From Romanomermis culicivorax (taxonomy: Eukaryota > Nematoda > Enoplea > Mermithida > Mermithidae), in the NCBI GenBank assembly GCA_963922205.1, contig CAWUHX010000074.1, forward strand, positions 1,178,001 through 1,242,000: DNA of 64,000 nucleotides. The letters are read 5' to 3'. Made by a program: the position numbers and the translations under genes. This document shows, one piece after another, positions 53,701 to 64,000 of the stretch. The notes beneath the pieces were generated by a model. It saw only the letters and a list, made by a program, of their open reading frames with translations, ran no database searches and was not told where the DNA came from. Positions within the stretch are counted from its first letter, which is position 1. Every line of letters begins with the position of its first letter.

Positions 53701-56700
53701 TCGTAATCAGCGACATCGATTTACCCAAGAAACTATTCTAATTTACCCAAAATTTGTTTCAATCGACTTTTCAGCCATGTGGAGGCATGCCATGCTATTA
53801 CCTTGCAACTGAACCATGAAACTAGGATTTCGATGCTAATTTGTTCAAATAAAAATTGGTCATTGTCGGGTGATAGCTGCAGCAAATCAACTAATAAAAC
53901 GATATTTTTATTGCCAAAATGTGGATCAACATTATTACCAAAGCAATGTCTCAATATGCAATGAATCATAGCAAAAGTTACGTTGCTTATCATTGACATG
54001 TCATCAATAATGATCAAACGTAAACCCCGCCAAAGCATTGTAAATATTTTTTCATCTTCTTGAGACAAATGTTAGTAGGAAGGTTGCCAGCCATGTTGAA
54101 CAGATAATTTGAAAAATCGGTGAATTGTGCTCCCGCTAATATTGAAAGCACTGATACCCATGGAGCCAAACTAGGAACATATTCACATTGAGTGTTATTG
54201 TGTTTTGACGGAATCATGCAGCACATCACTTTAATTTGAAAACTTTTTATCCTTATTTTGTTTTCCAAATGATTGATGATTTGGTTGAATATTTTTTCCT
54301 GATCATTGTTTAACCGAGAAAATTTTTGCATGAGTTCTATTACATCACCTATTATTATAGGAACATGTGTAGCCATGGAATCCAAGCTCAAAGCGTCAAC
54401 ATTGTGATTTCAACCCTAATAAATTCATCAAAATTTCGATGAATATTACTCATGTTAGTGGTTGGCTGGCATATCTTTATATCATTTGTCTCACATTGAT
54501 TTTCATCATTACGCCGTTAATCTGCCTTTTCCAAAGCTTCTTTAATTTTCCGTCAGACTTCTTCACAATTTTTCAAATGTGGAAATCGATTAACATATTT
54601 TTCAAATTCTTCTTGATATGACTTTCTATCACCAATATGCTCGTTTTCAGTTCGCCAAGGTTAAAACAACATCAGCGAGCTTCTAAAATAGTTCAACAGA
54701 GCAGCCTCAGTTTTGGCAAAAGAGTAGTAGATAACACTTGAAAGATCCACGAAAAGTATAAATGTTTACGTAACGTTTTAATACGATAATGATATTTTTT
54801 ACTTAGCTTACACTTTATGTACTGCTGTTTACAACCAGGGCATGTTCCAAACCGTGCAATAGCATTTACAACATCATGCAATGTATTATCCCCATCAACA
54901 GAAGCAAACATTTTTTTCAATTTAGAATGCAACACTAAAGGCCAATATTCGAAAAATTTACTGTCAACATGACAGTCTCTTTGTTTATTGCAACGCCAGT
55001 ACTTGCCACCCACTTTTATCAACATCATGAATAATTTCATTCACTAATTCAACGATTTCTGAACGATAATATTTTGAATACGTAGTTGCTGGTTGCATAA
55101 CATTCCTATTATGATATACTCTCTTCGATATGATCATCACCATCTTCCTGTTGATAAACAACATGAACACACTTTTTACCATGAGAATCCTATAAAATAT
55201 TATAATTTTTTGAATTCACCTCTTTAATGATTTTCATTTTATTACTCCTATTCCTTTCGTTTAAACTAAAAACTGGGTTAGAAGTGTAGCTATTTAGATT
55301 TTAATTTTAAAAAAAATTCCGAGTCAATCCTGACATTTTCGACAATCTTCACTTCTTCCAGTCCATTTTTTGGAGATACATGTCAGGAATGGATTGCTCC
55401 AAATCAGGCAAAGTACATGAATTAAAATATTCATTTTTCGAACCTTTGAGACTTTGGTTATTGTTTTTACCATCAATATAGCAGTTCTCACAATTTCCAC
55501 GACAGCTTTTTTTGCTGTCAATGAAGCATCGACAATTTTCAAAAAGTTGATGCCTGTTTTTGACACTAATGCAGCTGATTTCACAACTGAGCCCACGGTA
55601 GTCTTCATCACTTTTAATGGAATTTACGAGACATTGATAATTGTTTTATCATCAATGTTATAGTTTTCACATTTTCCATGCCAGTTTTTTTCATTTACAA
55701 AACATTGATATTTTTTTGACACCAATGCAGCTGTTTTCAGAACTGAGTCCATGACAGTCTTTTCTTTGTCAATGGAATTTACAAAACATTCATGCCTGTT
55801 TTTGACACCAGTGCAGTTTTGGCAATTGAGCACATTACAATCTTTATCACTGTCGGTGGAATTCACGAGACCCTGACGCCTGTTTTTGACACAAAGGCAG
55901 CTTTTACAATTGAGCTCACTACAGTCTTCATCACTGTCAATGGAATTAAGCTCATGTATACTCATATTAGATTAAAATTGAAGTTATAAATGAAAACCCT
56001 TCATCATACATGCGCATAGGGGGGAGCCCGGGGATTATCCCCGGGCTGGGCCTTAGGTCAGTGATTTACTGTCAGTCAATTTTGGCCAACTGGTCTTCAG
56101 TTGTACAATCAGTGGTTGCATATATGCACACGGTCAGGGGTCCAAGGGTGTAGAAAGCGACCAAAATTGGTCCTTCAGTAATTTTTTTCCAGAAATCAGA
56201 CGTATAGTAATTTTTTGCCTAAAAATGAAATTTTATTGCCTTTTGTATAAATAATTACTCAACAAAGTTGTTTGCTGACAGTAATCATAAACTGTATTTT
56301 AAATTGACCTTTTTTTTGTAATCTAATCTTTTCAAAATGTGTGTTGCATTTTACTTTGCCAAATTTTTGGCCTATAGTAATTTTTTAGGGTAGGGTAAAT
56401 CCATACCCTGTGTGCCATACCTTGTGTGCATGTATGAATGGTTTCTTTGCTGTGTTTTTTTGCAACAACATTTCTTTGCTCCGTTATTGACAAATCGATA
56501 TTTACACTAAAGATTAAAAGTGCCAGTCAGTAGAAATAACTGAACATAATGTAGGCAGCCTAAATAAACTACTTTTAGAAAAATTGGAAAAAAATTTGCT
56601 GCCCAACGATTTTGGGATTTATCCCCGGCCTGAAACTGGTACCATGCACATGTATGCCCTTCATTGTTGAAATTTGTCAAAACCTTGTGACACCCTTTCC

Positions 56701-59700
56701 TAATCAAATGTCGAGTTATTATGTCGAAAAAAATCTCTATCGGGTATTTTTGAAGGGCTATTCAGTGCGCTATAAATCATTCTTCAGAAAGAGGCGTGAG
56801 CTGAGAAAAACGAGTTTGGGTGATTTTAATATTTTGTAACTGTGTAAATTGACAAAATCTTAATCTTATGTTTACAATGTAAAGTTTTTGGTATCATAGA
56901 AAGATCATTTTTCTATCCGTGAGCTTTATAGCGTAACTCTCAATTGTTTCCGAAATATTCAGGATCAAAAAATGGACTGCACTTTTCGTCCAACCATAAT
57001 GTGCAAGACCTATTACCGCACGCTCTGCACGATTAGGGCTGCTTCTGTATCAGAGACTATGGTTAGATTTACTTTAGAGCCGGTAAGATGTGCGGAAACT
57101 TAATCGAGGATAACCCAGAGTACTGCAACAATACAGCTCCCGGTAACTGGTTCATCGTCGTGGACGCCTCTTGGTCCAATGACTATTCATTATACGAAAA
57201 AGCCAAAGTATATTACGAAGAGCAAAAGAAAATTGTCGATCAAATAATCGAATATATATCGAAAGTGAATGGTGGAATAGCCAATTCGGACGATAAGCAC
57301 GAAATTTGCATAATTTTAGTCATTAATGGTAAAATTGACGTCAAACGAAATTTGTGCAACAGTAAAACAGAAGGCAGGAAATCACCAACAAGTGATGGCA
57401 TCCGGCTGGGAGAAATTCTGGAGGAAATCGATCAACAATCTACACACTGCAATTGGAGACCCAACAGGCAACGTTTTGTCATTTGTAAGTGCTTTTTAAT
57501 AAATGTAACAACTTTTCCATGCAAAAAACGTTCGATAAAATCAAGACCTGACTGAAGGAGCAAGCGCAGGTGAAGTATCCCAGAGAGTATCGAGGAAACA
57601 ATCTTACTTTTGCGCCTCACGTTAAAGGTGCATCTTAACTTGGTGCCCTTCTTACTTTAGCGCCCATGTTTTAGTAGTGAGCGATTCCGGACTGAGCGAT
57701 TCCCGTCTGAGTGAGCGATTCCCGACTGAGCGATTCCCAATTGAGCGATTCCTATAAGCGTAATTCCCGTATGCGCGATTCTCAATTGAGCGAATTACCA
57801 ATTGGGCAATTCCAAACGGACGATTCAGGATGTAATAACACTTTCTTCAGATTTTCCTTCTTTACCCCATATTTTTCTTTGTATATAATTTTTTCTTCTA
57901 TTCTGTGTGTTGGTAATGTTTTCGTTAACGTATGTTTTTGCATTTCTATGTTTTGCCTCTGCTTTCTTTGATTTTATTTTTTCTCGTCAAGTATTATTTT
58001 TTGCTCGTGGAAAAATACATTACAAGTTTCCATATTTAAAAAGCTTTGTATCCCTAATAAATCTTATTCAATTCGTCACGCTCTATCTCCTAATTAATTT
58101 CATTGTTTGTGATTTTTTCTTCATTCTCACTTGCTTCCCATCTTAGTTTTTTGCTTTCACTTCTTCATCTTCATATTTTTTTATTCTCCTGATTCTTTTT
58201 TCTTTTTTCAAAATTTTTTTTTCTTCTTTATTTGACGATTTGTCTTTTTCTTCATGTTTTTTTCTTTTCCTAATGCTTTTCCACCTATTTAACTTATTCT
58301 TGATGTCCTTATTGTCGATGTTTAATTTCTTTTGATGTTTTGTTTCTTCCGGCATTCCTTTGTTCATATTTTTTTATGAAAATTTTCACACTTTCAACGA
58401 CGAAAGACCATAGCATGCCGAATTGTACAAGAGTCACACGGAAGACTACGGTTATTTAAAATGGTAACTTGTAATGTATTGTATCCTGAGCAAAAAAAAT
58501 AGATGACAAGAAGGTAGGAAATGAGAGAGAGCATAGACAAAGGTGAAAACGTAAAAACATGCCTAAACAAAAACATGAGCAATACACACAGAAAACGAAA
58601 GAAAAAATACCTACAAAGAAAAATATGAGGTAAAGAAGGACAATACGAAGACAGTGCTATTAAATTCTCGATCAACAGAAACTGAAACGCAAAAAAATAA
58701 AAACGAAAACTGAAACGTAGGGAGAAAGTGGAAACAAGGAAAGGAAACATGAACAAATATTTTGCAAGATTGGATAAAGCTAATAGAGTGGAAAATGAGT
58801 GGGCAAAAGAAAATCAAAAGATAAGACAGAATAAAAGTAGAATTTTTAACAAAGAATAGAGAACGCAAAGATAAAAGAGAATATTGGGACAGACAAATGG
58901 AAAAAGAAACGACAACTGAAATACAAGTATAAGATCCAACAAGAGAAACGGTGGATTAAATGAAACAGAAAACGAATATATGGAATAACACAATGTGTAA
59001 TTAAAACATAAAAGCAGTGGAACATACAATTTTGTGACTCAAAATAATGAGAATAGAAAGGGGTAACAGTGAAGGAATACTATGCAGAGAATAAAGAAAA
59101 TAAAGGAAAAGAAATAACAAAATGTCTAATGATGTATTTTCATACTCTTGTCACACCAAGTACTGTTTATTTTAAGATGTAAATTACTATAACGATCATT
59201 ATCAAAAAACAGCAGTTTACTAAAAAGTAGCACTTCCGGGAAAGTACATAATTTTCTTAGAGGAAAGTACATTAGATTTGTATATTGTAATGCAATGTTT
59301 AAAATTTAAAACTGCCCGTACAATTTTCGTAGATGAAAACACACATACTAGGCGCCTAAGTAAGACACAGCTTGATCGTAGAAGTGAGACAAGGTACCTA
59401 GGTAAGACGGGCGCCAAGCTGCGGCAGAATCACGAAAGCTCAAGCGTCTACTCACTTGGGTGCCTGCGTGTGCTCGTGCTGTTGAAAATAGAGCAGGGAA
59501 TGAAAGACTATTCGATTAATAATACCACCATTCTTATTTTTTTATTCATTGTTTCAGTTTTTCTGGCGTGGCATCATAGTGCGTAATTGTCCTACATGCA
59601 CATAGGAGGATAGGAAGGGGACTTCCCCCTACCTGAGACTCTAGAGACCCTTGTTTGAAAAATAGGGTGTAGCCAGGAGTCGAACCTGGGTTACCAGAAT

Positions 59701-61432
59701 TTTGGGCTGATGTCTTCACCACCAGACCACCACACTACGAGGTGAACCCCGATTAAGGTGCTCCCCTTGGCTACGATTTTTAGCATACAAATTCAATGCT
59801 TGGTGGTCGTGAACCTACGACCTTTGGCAAGTAGCAGCGTACCTGCTGCTTTGAACTGCCGACCAATGAAGTTGCTGACTATTTTAGAAATGAAAATTAT
59901 ATGGAATTTTCGGAGTGAAAATAAACTTCAAAAATGGGTGGTAGCCAGGAGTCGAGCACCTCAATCTGGGTTCACCTCGTAGTGTAATGGTCTAATGATG
60001 AGGACATCAGCCCGGAATGCTGGTAACCCAGGTTCGACTCCTGGCTACACCCTATTTTTCAAATTTATTTTTACTCCAGAAATTCCACATAATTTTCATT
60101 TCTAGAGACCCCTGTCTGGCCGGAGAAAATGTTTACACATCGCTGACAAAATTTTTTGTGAAGAATACTTTTTTGAGTATTTTTATGCATTTTGTGTACC
60201 ACAAACGTGTTTGTGAAACTCCTTTTTGTCTTTTTTCAGGCACGTAGCTGAGGAGGGAACAGGGGGAACTGGTCCCTCCGAATAAAAGCTTTTTGTTTTT
60301 CGACCACATAACTGATCAGCAAGTAAATCTTGCTGCACAAGTTAAATAAAAAGCCACTTTACTCAGCAGTGAGTTGATTGTTGCTATAACAGTAGTGAAA
60401 AAATCCTCTTTGATGCTTGAGGATACGTAAGTTATTTCCAAGTCTATTGGCTGATGCCTTTCCCAATTTGATGAAATGCATGAAAATTGCTTCAACCATT
60501 CCGGTTTCTATGGCCTATTGCCAACGGTCTTCCTCGGCTTTAAAATTGGTTAAAACTTTTTTGCGGAATAAAATTCGCGCCGGTGATTTACATTAACATT
60601 AACATTCAACGGTGCAAAATTCTTGAAAATTTGACTATAATTGATCCTTCTGCACTAAAAACCGATCATGCCATTAACTTCGCCTTGCCTTTTTCTGAAT
60701 AAGTATTTCTGAAAAAGTATTGTGATAAATTTATTTCTCAATCGGCCAAAAATTTCAACTAATAGTTTTCTTAGGTGTGTATAATTGGTCAATACAGTGT
60801 GTTTTTCGCAATTTGTTATATGTAAGTTACAAAAAAATTGGTCATCCCAAATAATCAGACCTAGCTACGTGCCTGTTCCTTTTCCTCACCGGCTACCCAC
60901 CCTCTCGATGAAAAGTCTGTGGACTCTCTTTAGGGAGCTGCAAGGACTGCAAGAATGCGTTCCGGCCTGGTCCGGCCAGGTCCTCCTCTCGGCGTGTGCC
61001 CGACCTGTAAAAGCCGCATTCTGTAAAAATGTGTCGATTTCCAGGCGCCAAAGTGTGATAGACGCCAAAGTGAGACAGGCGCTAAAGTCAGACGAGCGCG
61101 AAGCTGTGACACAATGTAACGATTTTATTGTTGCATTGTGTCACAATTTATTGTCATTTATGTAACAATTTACAGGTTCTTCATTATTCAGAGAAAACCT
61201 GACCAAATTTTTGAGCTGAGAGAGAGATTTAAATATGAAGTTGAAGTCTTGTGAAACGAAACCTATGAATATTAGCTGTGTAGCTGTCACAGTCTGGGTA
61301 TGTTGCGTTCTAGATTATTGAATGGATAATTTTTCATTATATCTTTTCCGCAGATATTGCCCAAAATGCTATGGAAGGCAGTATTGGCCAAGCGTTAAAA
61401 ATACTGAAACGGTGGGAAGAGGATCCAAACAG
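50605..61432 (+). CDS. VWA/TSP1-type membrane protein, copy 2 (5' part, runs off the window)
   Basis: Exons seen: 50605-50771 (signal peptide), 57078-57484 and 61354-61432 (VWA). Splice sites and phases equal those of copy 1. The MIDAS motif DASWS is kept. The VWA exon is 15 nt shorter than in copy 1, in frame. The exons for the Cys-rich, TSP1 and transmembrane parts must lie beyond 64000 if they exist. The first intron holds a 4.2 kb insertion with a helicase pseudogene; the second lacks the LTR elements found in copy 1. Confidence 0.62.
50833..51082. mobile_element. MITE, TAGTCTGTTTTT family, copy d
   Basis: It is the paralogue of 13003-13250 at the same place in the first intron; ends TATAGTCTGTATTTTATAAA and AAGAAAAACAGACTAT are inverted. 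Confidence 0.65.
51120..51775 (+). repeat. 400 bp dispersed repeat with an internal insertion
   Basis: Outer parts match 13296-13645 of gene copy 1 (GCGCGATAGCGTCAACCTA ... CAATTTTGTTA). The stretch from about 51262 to 51590 is absent from copy 1 and is the inverse of 8650-8820 and following sequence, so it was inserted after the gene duplication. Confidence 0.55.
51871..52137. mobile_element. CATACATGCACATAGG-type MITE with 8 bp target duplication
   Basis: TGGCCACC flanks the element (51863-51870, 52138-52145). Gene copy 1 has a single TGGCCACC at 13732-13739 and no insertion. Ends are ATACATGCACATAGG and CCGTGCATGTCTGGC, roughly inverted. The interior has long C-runs. Confidence 0.7.
52568..52738. 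repeat. Degenerate telomere-like array (TTAGGC)n
   Basis: It starts with several perfect TTAGGC units and continues with variants TTGGGC, TTAGCC and TCAGGC over about 170 bp. The exact unit is the telomere repeat of many nematodes. It lies inside the 4.2 kb insertion in the first intron of gene copy 2. Confidence 0.7.
53090..53290. repeat. Degenerate GGTCATTTCCACTAC repeat
   Basis: About nine irregular units such as GGTCATTTCCACTACTGC follow each other, 25-35 bp apart. An open plus frame (52992-53495) crosses the repeat; I do not consider it a gene. Confidence 0.45.
53733..54391 (-). pseudogene. PIF1/Helitron-type helicase fragment
   Basis: Two overlapping minus frames together show PIF1-family parts: LNNDQEKIFNQIINHL before the expected Walker A, then RLIIIDDMSMISNVT (motif II, normally DEISM), and NIVLLVDLLQLSPDN (motif III, normally GDLLQLPPV). 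Walker A is missing, conserved residues are replaced, and a frameshift lies near 54050, so it is inactive. Such helicases are carried by Helitrons, which replicate by rolling circle; no Rep domain is recognised nearby. Confidence 0.6.
54693..55965 (-). pseudogene. Unrecognised Cys-rich frames upstream of the helicase
   Basis: Frames at 55624-55965 and, shifted, about 55324-55611 carry irregular repeats of the form DxDCxxLNCxxCxxVKNR at about 32-residue spacing. Frames at 54693-55182 have CPGCKQQYIKC. They are in the same orientation as the helicase and probably belong to the same decayed mobile element. I do not recognise a family. Confidence 0.35.
56005..56440. mobile_element. CATACATGCGCATAGG-type element
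   Basis: The left end CATACATGCGCATAGGGGGG and the right end TTGTGTGCATGTATGAATGG are inverted. It borders the 4.2 kb insertion in the first intron of gene copy 2. It is non-coding, with a CCCGGGGATTATCCCCGGGC palindrome near 56028. Confidence 0.5.
57078..57484 (+). CDS. Exon: N-terminal part of VWA domain, copy 2
   Basis: The acceptor TTTACTTTAG ends at 57077 and the donor GTAAGT is at 57485. DASWS is conserved. Relative to copy 1 a 5-codon segment before SDGIRLGEI is missing, with no frame damage. About 15 residues differ, including ATDG to VING. Confidence 0.7.
57676..58680. mobile_element. Foldback element, LTR-free paralogue of 15440-27880
   Basis: The left end has repeated GAGCGATTCCCGACTGAGCG-like units and the body follows the copy-1 element closely. 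It contains the empty sites of the solo LTR (TCAC, 58157-58160) and of the Gypsy element (TTGT, 58312-58315). The right arm stops near 58680, before the terminal repeat array. Confidence 0.6.
59665..59736 (-). tRNA. tRNA-like sequence, 72 nt, extra copy
   Basis: It has the same cloverleaf-like form as 28933-29004, with A-box TGGTCTGGTGG and B-box GGTTCGACTCC. The anticodon stem has a mismatch and the loop is CCAAAAT, so it is probably a pseudo-tRNA of a mobile element. The corresponding place in gene copy 1 (about 28700) lacks about 90 bp including this sequence. Confidence 0.45.
59981..60052 (+). tRNA. tRNA-like sequence inside foldback, copy 2
   Basis: It is the paralogue of 28933-29004, within inverted arms 59886-60103. 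The acceptor stem has two mismatches (AGTGTAA against CTACACC), so it is more decayed than its partner. The B-box is intact. Confidence 0.4.
61354..61432 (+). CDS. Exon: second part of VWA domain, copy 2
   Basis: The acceptor TTTTCCGCAG ends at 61353 and the donor GTAGTG is at 61433. It is 79 nt, like copy 1, in phase with 57484, with Val to Ile and Gln to Arg changes only. Confidence 0.65.
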
Positions 61433-62149
61433 GTAGTGTTTTTCTTCTGATTTTATTGTACTTCGGTGGATGAAATCGAGGAGTAGTAGCCAATCTATTT
61501 TTTGTGACTATTCTGATCAAGTTGCTTTGTGATTGTATTACATCTGATTTTGTTTTTCTATTAGCCTTTCAATGTTTAAATCAATATTAAGATTTTAAAC
61601 CTTGTGGTGAGCAGCGAACTGGAGGCTTTTTCAACAATAACCTTTTCCGAAGAATCCGTTATAAAGAGCAAGTTTTACTCAGGACGCATTCTAAGAAAAC
61701 TTTCAAATCAAAGGGATTAGTCTCTCAGCCGGAACAACTTTTTAGAAGTTTTGATCATTTTCAGGCATAGATTTTTGAAGCTATGGTATGTTCAGAAACT
61801 CTGAAAAGTACTATCGTGAAGAGTACCATTGTACATGTGTACCGTTCTATTGGATAACCTGGCTACGCCATTGGATATTCTCCACATGAATCTAATGGGT
61901 TGGGTTAGAATAATTTTGCTGAAATTTTGAAGTTGATGTAGTTGTTCCATCAGAAATACCTATATGCTGGAACACAGCAGTGCCTGACAAATGCTCGATC
62001 TTCCCTTTTCCACCTGATTCGTCGGGTATTCCCATTTTACGATTAAAATTTTTCATCAAAAATGCATGATCATCAAGAATGATGGGCTGCCTCAGAGAAA
62101 AGCCATGAAATTCCACTTTGCGTGGTGAGACGAGACTGTAAACGGTCTT

Positions 62150-63115
62150 TTCCCTAGTGAGCGAATTCTCAAGTGAGCAATACCCATATGAGGATATATA
62201 ATACCCATATATAATACCCATATGAGAATTACAGGTTCTTCATATTTTCCTTCTTTATCTTATATATTTCTTTGTATGTATTTCTTCCTTCTATCGTATT
62301 TTGTGCGTGCTACTCAAGTTTTCGTATATGAATTTTTTTACGTTTTCATCTTTTGTTTCTGCTTCTTTCATTTTCTTTTTTCTTGTCGCCTATTTTTATT
62401 TTTTTCCCCAGTAGTCACTTTAAATAATCATATTATCCCATATAATTCTTACACAGTTCGGTTTATTGTTGTGGGTGTGAAAATATTCATAAATAATGTA
62501 AACAAAAAGACAAAGAGACAAAAAACGTCAACAAAAATGAAAGCGTTAAGGATAAGGGAAATTAGGTATAAAATCATTAAAGAAATGACGAATAGAAGAA
62601 GAAAAGTGATGAGAAAGAAAAAGCAACACAGATAAAGCAGCAAAAACAAGAGAGAAAGAAAAAAATATGTGAGAAAAAACGAAAAGAAGAAAGGAGCAGG
62701 AGACTAGAAAAGTAAAAAAATGAAAAAAGATCAAGATGAAAAATTATGGAAAAATCACAAAAGAGAAAATTAAATTAGAAACAGAGCATGCCGAGTTTTA
62801 TAAAAATTATATGAGAAACTACGCTTGTTAAAAAATACAACTTGTAGTGCATTGTTTCATGAGCAAACAAGGAACAAAATATCTGATTCTGACAAAATGA
62901 AAGAAAATGGAACAAACAGAGAAAAAAGATAAAAGCATAAAAAGATACATATCCTAAAACATAAGCAATCACACAGACAAAACGAAAGAAGAAATATATA
63001 CGAAGAAAAATAAAAGATAAAGAAATAAAATATGAAGCACATTCTGGATCGCTCATTTGGGAACAGATCAATTGGAAATTCGCTCACTTAAGAATCGCTC
63101 ACGTAAGAATGCTCC
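62150..63115. mobile_element. Foldback element with long inverted arms
   Basis: The left end (GAGCGAATTCTCAAGTGAGC, then TTCTTCATATTTTCCTTC) and the right end (TTCGCTCACTTAAGAATCGC) are inverse. Its sequence is closest to 30785-31702, its paralogue next to the same exon in gene copy 1. Confidence 0.6.
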
Positions 63116-64000
63116 CTGTAAACAAGGTTATGTAAAGGTGAATCGGAGCCAAGTCATAGGACAAGCGTTTCCTGATCATCCATATTATATCACAATCCTT
63201 TTTTTTTGAAAATCGAAAGTCTCAATTCGATCGTGGTACGTTGTGATTATAGTAGTCTGTTTCTTATTAAATCATTTTATATTGGATAGGAACGAAACAT
63301 TGCACTGCTATCGTTTATACAAAAGCCATTACCATAGTTTGTTTTACTAAAAAAAATTGTTGAAGATTAGTTGACAAGCCCCGCAAAGCCCTAATGCTGT
63401 ATGACCTAAAGATGGGAAAAATGCAATAGTATTTGCTTTCAATTTTATGAGCAGCATTTTAAGAACAGCAGTCCATCTGCATTTGCTGTTTTTCATTAAA
63501 TTGAAAAATGACAAAATATAGCACTGTAGTCAGAATTGTTCACACAAAGATTTTACTGTTAAACGTTCTCCCAAAAAATCGTCGTAGGACAAATTTTCGG
63601 TCTTCTGTATAAGATTCGGCCGATCACGTTTTCTTCGGAATAGGATTAGCCCAATGACAACCGGAATCGAGATTGGCATCAGAATTGTTTGTGAAAGCAG
63701 ATTATTACTTAAAGCTTATCAATCCTTTCATGCTCTCAAATTCGAAGTTCGTGGGAGTTTCATTTGTAAAACATATTTCAGCAGTTTTGAGCTATAGATT
63801 TATTATTATTGCACGCAGAATAATTTCGTTGGCTAAGAAAAAGACATATGACAGCAATATTTAAGTAGAAACAAAAATCTAACTGTTGTCAAATGGTTTT
63901 GACCTGACACTTGATGTCATATGCTACTACAGCACATTAGTTGTGCCACCCACGTCATATTACTATTCTTCTGGTTATTCCGAGTCAAATAAGGTCAAGA
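63116..64000. other. Intron or intergenic tail of the window
   Basis: 63116-63180 matches the flank after the foldback element in copy 1 (AAACAAGGTTATGTAAAGGT against 31715). A diverged TAGTCTGTTTCTTATT ... GCATTTTAAGAACAGCAG pair at about 63250-63475 may be another MITE. I see no exon. Confidence 0.35.

Overview
The window is a piece of an AT-rich animal nuclear genome. It has spliced genes with GT-AG introns, a splicing-factor gene, an LTR retrotransposon and dense MITE and foldback repeats. I see nothing bacterial. Two degenerate arrays of the nematode-type telomere hexamer TTAGGC (36124-36241 and 52568-52738) point to a nematode with a repeat-rich genome. That assignment is an inference and is not proven here.

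Layout. At 1061-5224 on the minus strand lies a complete eight-exon gene for splicing factor SF3B4; the frame closes across all seven introns and gives 348 residues. From 5225 to about 12700 there is only repeat-rich intergenic DNA. From 12775 to 42296 on the plus strand lies a multi-exon gene for a type I membrane protein: signal peptide, von Willebrand A domain, Cys-rich segment, thrombospondin type 1 domain, transmembrane helix and basic tail. Part of its VWA domain is not located. From 42297 to about 50300 comes a higher-order tandem repeat and a large foldback element. From 50605 a second, diverged copy of the same gene starts; its signal-peptide and two VWA exons are visible, and the rest lies beyond the window.

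The intron between the two VWA exons is about 15.1 kb in copy 1 and about 3.9 kb in copy 2. Most of the difference is a stack of mobile elements in copy 1. A foldback element there received a solo LTR, which itself carries a 1.5 kb DNA element, and separately a full-length 9.3 kb Gypsy-type retrotransposon (18052-27338). Copy 2 keeps the unoccupied site of both LTR insertions, so both can be defined to the base.

The most unusual object is that retrotransposon. Its LTRs are 894 bp, equal in length and about 1.3% different. An envelope-like glycoprotein region (signal peptide, many cysteines, transmembrane helix) sits between gag and pol and reads in frame into the protease, giving the order LTR-gag-env-PR-RT-RH-IN-LTR. 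In known env-bearing Gypsy elements env follows pol. Its gag and env are interrupted by one stop codon and one frameshift each; the PR-RT-RH-IN part is open.

Other features worth noting are tRNA-like 72-nt sequences inside a foldback element, a GGCGCGAAGCGCC hairpin shared by many repeats, MITEs with long G and C runs and 8-10 bp target duplications, a TA-targeting MITE family with at least six copies, and a decayed PIF1/Helitron-type helicase in the first intron of copy 2.
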